Source: Chryseobacterium pennipullorum (GTDB lineage: Bacteria > Bacteroidota > Bacteroidia > Flavobacteriales > Weeksellaceae). From it: a stretch of 64,000 nt of DNA. The notes beneath the pieces were generated by a model, which did not search any database, was not told where the DNA came from, and saw nothing but the letters and a program-made list of their open reading frames with translations. Position 1 is the first letter of the stretch. Every line of letters begins with the position of its first letter. Shown here piece after piece: positions 60,590-64,000 of this stretch. Both the position numbers and the translations under genes were made by a program. The stretch spans positions 1-64,000 of the forward strand of contig NZ_QNVV01000023.1 in NCBI RefSeq assembly GCF_003384725.1. The letters run 5' to 3'.

Positions 60590-60712
60590 CGTTTTATTTT
60601 CCAGTTCGCAAGGGCGTTTCACTTAGCAAGGAAACTTTGTCTTGGCTGAACGAAGTGCCCTTACGAGCTCCTTTGATATCATTTTTTATAAAACCTTGGC
60701 GGGCTTAGCGTT
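60590..60712. repeat. Interspersed palindromic repeat, copy C
   Basis: An imperfect long stem: AGTTCGCAAGGGCGTTTCAC (60603 on) faces GGCTGAACGAAGTGCCCTTA (60644-60663), about two-thirds paired. Core words match copies A and B. Confidence 0.7.
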
Positions 60713-60725
60713 AATTTACAAAGCC

Positions 60726-61346
60726 CTATTTCTCAAACATCATTTTAGTAATAAAATCCTTCTCTCCCTTGCCTCTTGCGGGAGAATACTCTCTGCCGTA
60801 GAAGATGATCTGAAGATGAAGTTTATTCCATACTTCTTCAGGGAACAGGCTTTTAGCGTCACGTTCTGTTTCCACTACGTTTTTTCCTGAAGTAAGCTTC
60901 CACTGTGTCATCAGACGGTGGATATGGGTGTCCACGGGAAAAGCAGGAAACCCAAAACCCTGGCTCATCACCACGGAAGCCGTTTTGTGCCCTACGCCCG
61001 GAAGCGCCTCAAGTTCTTCGTATGTCTGTGGAACAATACCGTTATGTCTTTCCAGTAAAAGTTCGGCCATTCTCTTTAAGTTTTTGGCTTTGGTATTGGA
61101 AAGTCCTATTTCTTTAATCAGTTCTTTAATTTCAAATTCTTCCAGCTTGGCCATTCTCTGCGGCGTTCCTGCCACCGCAAAAAGATCAGGAGTTACCTGG
61201 TTTACCTTTTTATCTGTTGTCTGCGCAGAAAGCGCTACTGCAACCATAAGTGTATAGGGATCGGTATGATCCAACGGAATAGGTGTTGTAGGGTATAATA
61301 CATCCAGTTCTCTCTGAACGAGCTCAGCTCTTTGTTTTTTTGTCAT
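60726..61346 (-). CDS. nth: Endonuclease III without iron-sulfur motif
   Basis: 206 residues from the ATG at 61346; an upstream TTG is rejected because promoter boxes lie there. The helix-hairpin-helix is LPGVGHKTASVVM with the catalytic Lys, and the catalytic Asp is in PVDTHIHRLM. The C-terminus reads YGREYSPARGKGEKDFITKMMFEK and lacks the four cysteines (C-x6-C-x2-C-x5-C) that hold the [4Fe-4S] cluster in E. coli Nth. Glycosylase and lyase residues are intact. It removes oxidised pyrimidines from DNA. Confidence 0.9.
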   Translation of the reverse strand: MTKKQRAELVQRELDVLYPTTPIPLDHTDPYTLMVAVALSAQTTDKKVNQVTPDLFAVAGTPQRMAKLEEFEIKELIKEIGLSNTKAKNLKRMAELLLERHNGIVPQTYEELEALPGVGHKTASVVMSQGFGFPAFPVDTHIHRLMTQWKLTSGKNVVETERDAKSLFPEEVWNKLHLQIIFYGREYSPARGKGEKDFITKMMFEK

Positions 61347-61354
61347 GTAAGCCT

Positions 61355-61372
61355 TAAATTTGGACAAAATTA
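61355..61372. promoter_or_regulatory. Overlapping divergent -7 boxes of nth and bcp
   Basis: TAAATTTG (61355-61362, plus strand) serves bcp. CAAAATTA (61365-61372) reads TAATTTTG on the minus strand and serves nth. The two boxes are 2 bp apart. Confidence 0.6.
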
Positions 61373-61379
61373 AATCATT

Positions 61380-61829
61380 ATGCTGAAAGTTGGAGACAAA
61401 TTACCTGAATTTGAAGGACTCAATCAAGACGGAGAGACAATAACCTCATCAAAATTAACCGGAAAAAAACTGGTTGTTTTTTTCTATCCTCAAGCGAATA
61501 CGCCAACCTGTACGGTGGAAGCATGTAACCTTAGTGATAATTATTCCAGGCTTAAGAAAGCTGGGTTTCAGCTACTGGGAATAAGTGGCGATACGGTAAA
61601 AAAGCAGAAAAACTTCCACAGTAAGTTTGCATTTCCTTATGATCTGATTGCCGATGAGAACCGTGATATTATTGAGAAATTCGGAGTTTGGCAAGAGAAA
61701 AAAACTTTTGGAAAAACGTATATGGGAATCGTGAGAACATCCTTTATTTTTGATGAAAACGGAGTATGCACAAGAGTAATTGATAAGGTGACCTCAAAAA
61801 CTGCTGCAGAACAGATTCTAGAAGGATAA
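61380..61829 (+). CDS. bcp: Thioredoxin-dependent thiol peroxidase
   Basis: A 149-residue protein of the peroxiredoxin BCP/PrxQ type. The peroxidatic Cys44 and resolving Cys49 lie in TPTCTVEACNLSD. Residues GKKLVVFFYPQ and FPYDLIADENRDIIEKFGV are also typical. It reduces hydroperoxides using thioredoxin. The promoter overlaps that of nth, so both may be controlled together. Confidence 0.95.
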   Translation: MLKVGDKLPEFEGLNQDGETITSSKLTGKKLVVFFYPQANTPTCTVEACNLSDNYSRLKKAGFQLLGISGDTVKKQKNFHSKFAFPYDLIADENRDIIEKFGVWQEKKTFGKTYMGIVRTSFIFDENGVCTRVIDKVTSKTAAEQILEG

Positions 61830-61851
61830 CCTTTTGACAGACTATAACATT

Positions 61852-61893
61852 AATGTATTTACAAATTATATTCTATTTGTAAATACATTTTTT
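61852..61893. terminator. Strong bidirectional terminator
   Basis: AATGTATTTACAAAT (61852-61866) pairs with ATTTGTAAATACATT (61875-61889), followed by T. It lies between the convergent bcp and acetyltransferase genes. Confidence 0.88.
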
Positions 61894-61906
61894 GTGTAAT
61901 CTTTTG

Positions 61907-62443
61907 TCATTCTGTTTCGTAGTACAACAACTCTTCTTCCTCACCAGGAAGAGTTACATATTTCTGGAATTTAAGCCCCAGCTTCTCTATCAGTTTCTGC
62001 GATGGCAGATTATCTTTTGATACGATAGCAGAAATTTTCGGTAATCCAAATTCATCCATCCCAATGGATTTTACTTTTTTGGCCGCTTCGAAGGCATATC
62101 CCATTCCTTCATACTCTTCCAGTAAAGAATATCCGATATCTACGACATCAAGCCCTTCTCTTTCAAAGATTCCAACTGCTCCTACTTTTTCGTTTCCCTC
62201 TTTAGTTACCAAAAGATAGTTTCCAAATCCCAGTCTTTCAATCTGTGGAGCAAATCTGTTCAGGATGTAATTTTCAGCGTCTTGAATGGAATTCACATTA
62301 CGATTGCCGATATATTGAACAAATTTAGGTCTGTTATAGAGTTCAAAAATAAAATCTCTGTCTTCTGCAGGAGACATGGGACGAAGTATTAATCGTTCAG
62401 TCTCATAAGTGTTATCTGCGTTTGGGTGTTTTTTTAGGCTCAT
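61907..62443 (-). CDS. GNAT acetyltransferase
   Basis: A 178-residue protein. It starts TYETERLILRPMSPAEDRDF and has the GNAT core segments NEKVGAVGIFEREGLDVVDIGYSL and the acetyl-CoA loop EYEGMGYAFEAAKKV, then LPKISAIVSKDNLPSQKLIEKLGL. It belongs to the RimJ/RimL group. Its start overlaps the end of the upstream secreted-protein gene by 32 bp, so the two are translationally coupled. Substrate unknown. Confidence 0.88.
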   Translation of the reverse strand: MSLKKHPNADNTYETERLILRPMSPAEDRDFIFELYNRPKFVQYIGNRNVNSIQDAENYILNRFAPQIERLGFGNYLLVTKEGNEKVGAVGIFEREGLDVVDIGYSLLEEYEGMGYAFEAAKKVKSIGMDEFGLPKISAIVSKDNLPSQKLIEKLGLKFQKYVTLPGEEEELLYYETE

Positions 62444-63074
62444 CTTTGTTTGGGTCTTCCTTTTTTTCGATCTTTAAAAGTCTTGGGTTATTAGCACATT
62501 TTTTATTGTAAAGCTCTATATAGGTGCCGTTGTCTTTAACATTCGTTAAAGCGCCTGTCGACTTATTTACCGTTATTGTATAGTGTGTTTTCTGATAAGG
62601 ACACTCCTTTGAAGTAAGTTTCCCAAGATCCAGATAATAACTGGATGCATCTTCATGATAATTTCCTGCGAGGTCTTTGAATTCCTCATCCACAATATAG
62701 CCCTCTGAAGCAAGAATAATAGCCGCTTCCTGAGCATTATCAATCTTTCCCACAAATGCTTTTAAACCCTCCACATCCGTCACATATCCGATTTTACCTC
62801 CGGCTGAGTACGCAATATAATAAAAGCTGTCTTCGCTTGGAAACAGATTAAAGCCACTGAATTGCGGGGTATAATTTATTTTGCTCCCGGAAGTTTTGAT
62901 CTCCTGTCCTTTTCCATAATTGTTGTAGACCAGAACCCATGAATCAGTTTTTTCATCGGGATCAAGCTGCTGTAAAATATTCGGAATGCTCGAAAATTTC
63001 TTCTTCTGGGAATACCCTAACACTCCTGAAAGAATGCAGGCAAGAATCATAAATTGGGTGGCTATTCTAATCAT
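62412..63074 (-). CDS. Hypothetical secreted protein
   Basis: A 220-residue protein. The signal peptide is about 1-22 (FMILACILSGVLGYSQ). The chain has beta-rich segments YIAYSAGGKIGYVTDVEGLK and YYLDLGKLTSKECPY, one Cys pair, and a basic Lys-rich tail ending KTPKRR. No domain was recognised. It overlaps the acetyltransferase gene that follows by 32 bp. Confidence 0.75.
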   Translation of the reverse strand: MIRIATQFMILACILSGVLGYSQKKKFSSIPNILQQLDPDEKTDSWVLVYNNYGKGQEIKTSGSKINYTPQFSGFNLFPSEDSFYYIAYSAGGKIGYVTDVEGLKAFVGKIDNAQEAAIILASEGYIVDEEFKDLAGNYHEDASSYYLDLGKLTSKECPYQKTHYTITVNKSTGALTNVKDNGTYIELYNKKCANNPRLLKIEKKEDPNKDEPKKTPKRR

Positions 63075-63108
63075 AGGTCAAAAATCAGCAGAAAATATAC
63101 CAAATGTT

Positions 63109-64000
63109 TTACATAAACTTCTCTCCTTTCTTGAAGTTTTTCAAATCAAGAACATAATCCTTGATAAGCTGGTCATTGTCACGCGGGCAGATAAGCAGAG
63201 CTTTATCCGTGTCTACCACAATATAATTTTCTAGGCCGTCTATGATGACCGCTTTATTATTGTTTCTTAAACGGACGATATTTCCTTTCGCATTATACGT
63301 AAGCAAATGCTTTAGTTTTACCGCATTTCCGTCTTTATCTTTTTCTGTATTCTCGTAGACGGATGTCCAGGTACCCAGATCACTCCAGCCCAGGTCTGAA
63401 GGAATTACATAGACGTTTTTCGCCTTCTCCAGAATTCCGTTATCAATGGAAATTTTCTGAACCTTTGGGTAAATGGTCTCAATACAGTTGTTTTCTTTTT
63501 CCGAATTGTACTCACAGGCCATGAAATGTTGCATCATTTCAGGTAAATAAAGTTCAAAGGCATGGTGTATACTCTTAATACTCCAGATAAAGATTCCGGC
63601 ATTCCACAGAAAATCCCCACTCTCTAAAAAGCTTTGAGCAATTTCAAGGATCGGTTTTTCTGTAAATGTTTTTACTTTAAAGTATTCTGAATCCTTTTTT
63701 TCTACAAACTGAATGTATCCATATCCCGTATCAGGTCTTGTAGGAGTAATTCCCAGAGTCACCAGATACTCATGTTTTGAAGCAAGATCAAACGCCACCT
63801 CTACTTTTTCCAGAAAGACATTCTCCTTAAGGATCAGGTGATCCGCCGGAAGAACAATCATGGTAGCATTAGGATTGATCTCTGCAATTTTATTCGCCAT
63901 ATACAGATTACATGCTGCTGTATTTTTCATCAAGGGTTCTCCCACGATGTTCTCTTCAGGGATTTCCGGAAGCTGCTGATGAGAAAGCGCTACGTATTCT
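63109..64000 (-). CDS. Mannose-1-phosphate guanylyltransferase (5' part cut off)
   Basis: The C-terminal ~297 residues of a ManC-type nucleotidyltransferase. The reading frame stays open to the window edge (the last codons encode EYVALSHQQLPEIPEEN). It includes the VGEPLMKNTAACNLY and MIVLPADHLI segments, TRPDTGYGYIQF, FTEKP, FLWNAGIFIW and the end LGWSDLGTWTSVYE. It makes GDP-mannose for glycan or O-antigen synthesis. The real start lies outside the window. Confidence 0.92.
   Translation of the reverse strand, partial: EYVALSHQQLPEIPEENIVGEPLMKNTAACNLYMANKIAEINPNATMIVLPADHLILKENVFLEKVEVAFDLASKHEYLVTLGITPTRPDTGYGYIQFVEKKDSEYFKVKTFTEKPILEIAQSFLESGDFLWNAGIFIWSIKSIHHAFELYLPEMMQHFMACEYNSEKENNCIETIYPKVQKISIDNGILEKAKNVYVIPSDLGWSDLGTWTSVYENTEKDKDGNAVKLKHLLTYNAKGNIVRLRNNNKAVIIDGLENYIVVDTDKALLICPRDNDQLIKDYVLDLKNFKKGEKFM

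Overview
The window looks like a chromosomal segment of a flavobacterium of the Chryseobacterium/Weeksellaceae type. The evidence is low GC, a type IX secretion sorting domain, LytS/LytTR two-component pairs, TonB/ExbB/ExbD, many PorT-like barrels and lipoproteins, weak Shine-Dalgarno sequences, and repeated TAnnTTTG boxes (the Bacteroidetes -7 element) upstream of starts. No rRNA, tRNA, CRISPR array, integrase or transposase was found. Most of the window is ordinary housekeeping DNA with small accessory patches.

Layout. 1-2.2 kb: a phage-tail-spike-like beta-helix protein. 2.3-8 kb: YifB, then a minus-strand ECF sigma / anti-sigma-barrel fusion / T9SS cargo operon and a DUF4840-like lipoprotein. 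8-16 kb: an RND efflux operon (adaptor, pump, outer-membrane factor) beside a LytTR/LytS pair and a divergent universal stress protein. 17-24.7 kb: ATP-grasp, a four-gene unit (HExxH protein, CsaA-like, exonuclease, SufT-like), a broken small membrane protein, sulfurtransferase, HMG-CoA lyase, peptidase T. 24.8-32.5 kb: a lipoprotein, an orphan bacteriocin-like peptide, a barrel, a second LytS/LytTR pair, a DUF6268-like protein, a Bcr/CflA exporter and an AraC regulator. 32.5-39.7 kb: ThiL, thioesterase, BaiN-type flavoprotein, two short TonB-C-like proteins around DUF2306 and YARHG genes, and two thioredoxin-fold proteins.

39.8-41.1 kb is the most distinctive region. Six tandem genes encode 51-53 residue peptides with an almost constant leader ending in GG, GS or GA, and variable cores that always carry four cysteines and end in CC. 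Only two of the six are easily found as ORFs of 60 or more codons, and those two only by over-extending their starts. No peptidase, ABC exporter or modifying enzyme is beside them.

41-52 kb: MutS, acetyltransferase, a JmjC/cupin_8 protein flanked by two diverged repeat copies, bestrophin, a YwqK-like MORN protein, a SpoU methyltransferase, CBS protein, NAD kinase, aldolase and a zinc-ribbon-less AccD. 52-64 kb: SpmAB-like protein, a four-helix-bundle gene bordered by CTAGCAA heptamers, the ExbB-ExbD-TonB operon, a DUF885 peptidase, a DinB-like protein, an endonuclease III lacking its iron-sulfur cysteines, Bcp, an acetyltransferase and a mannose-1-phosphate guanylyltransferase cut by the window edge.

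Three intergenic regions (near 20.6, 52.75 and 60.63 kb) carry copies of an imperfectly palindromic repeat with a CGCAAGGGC core.
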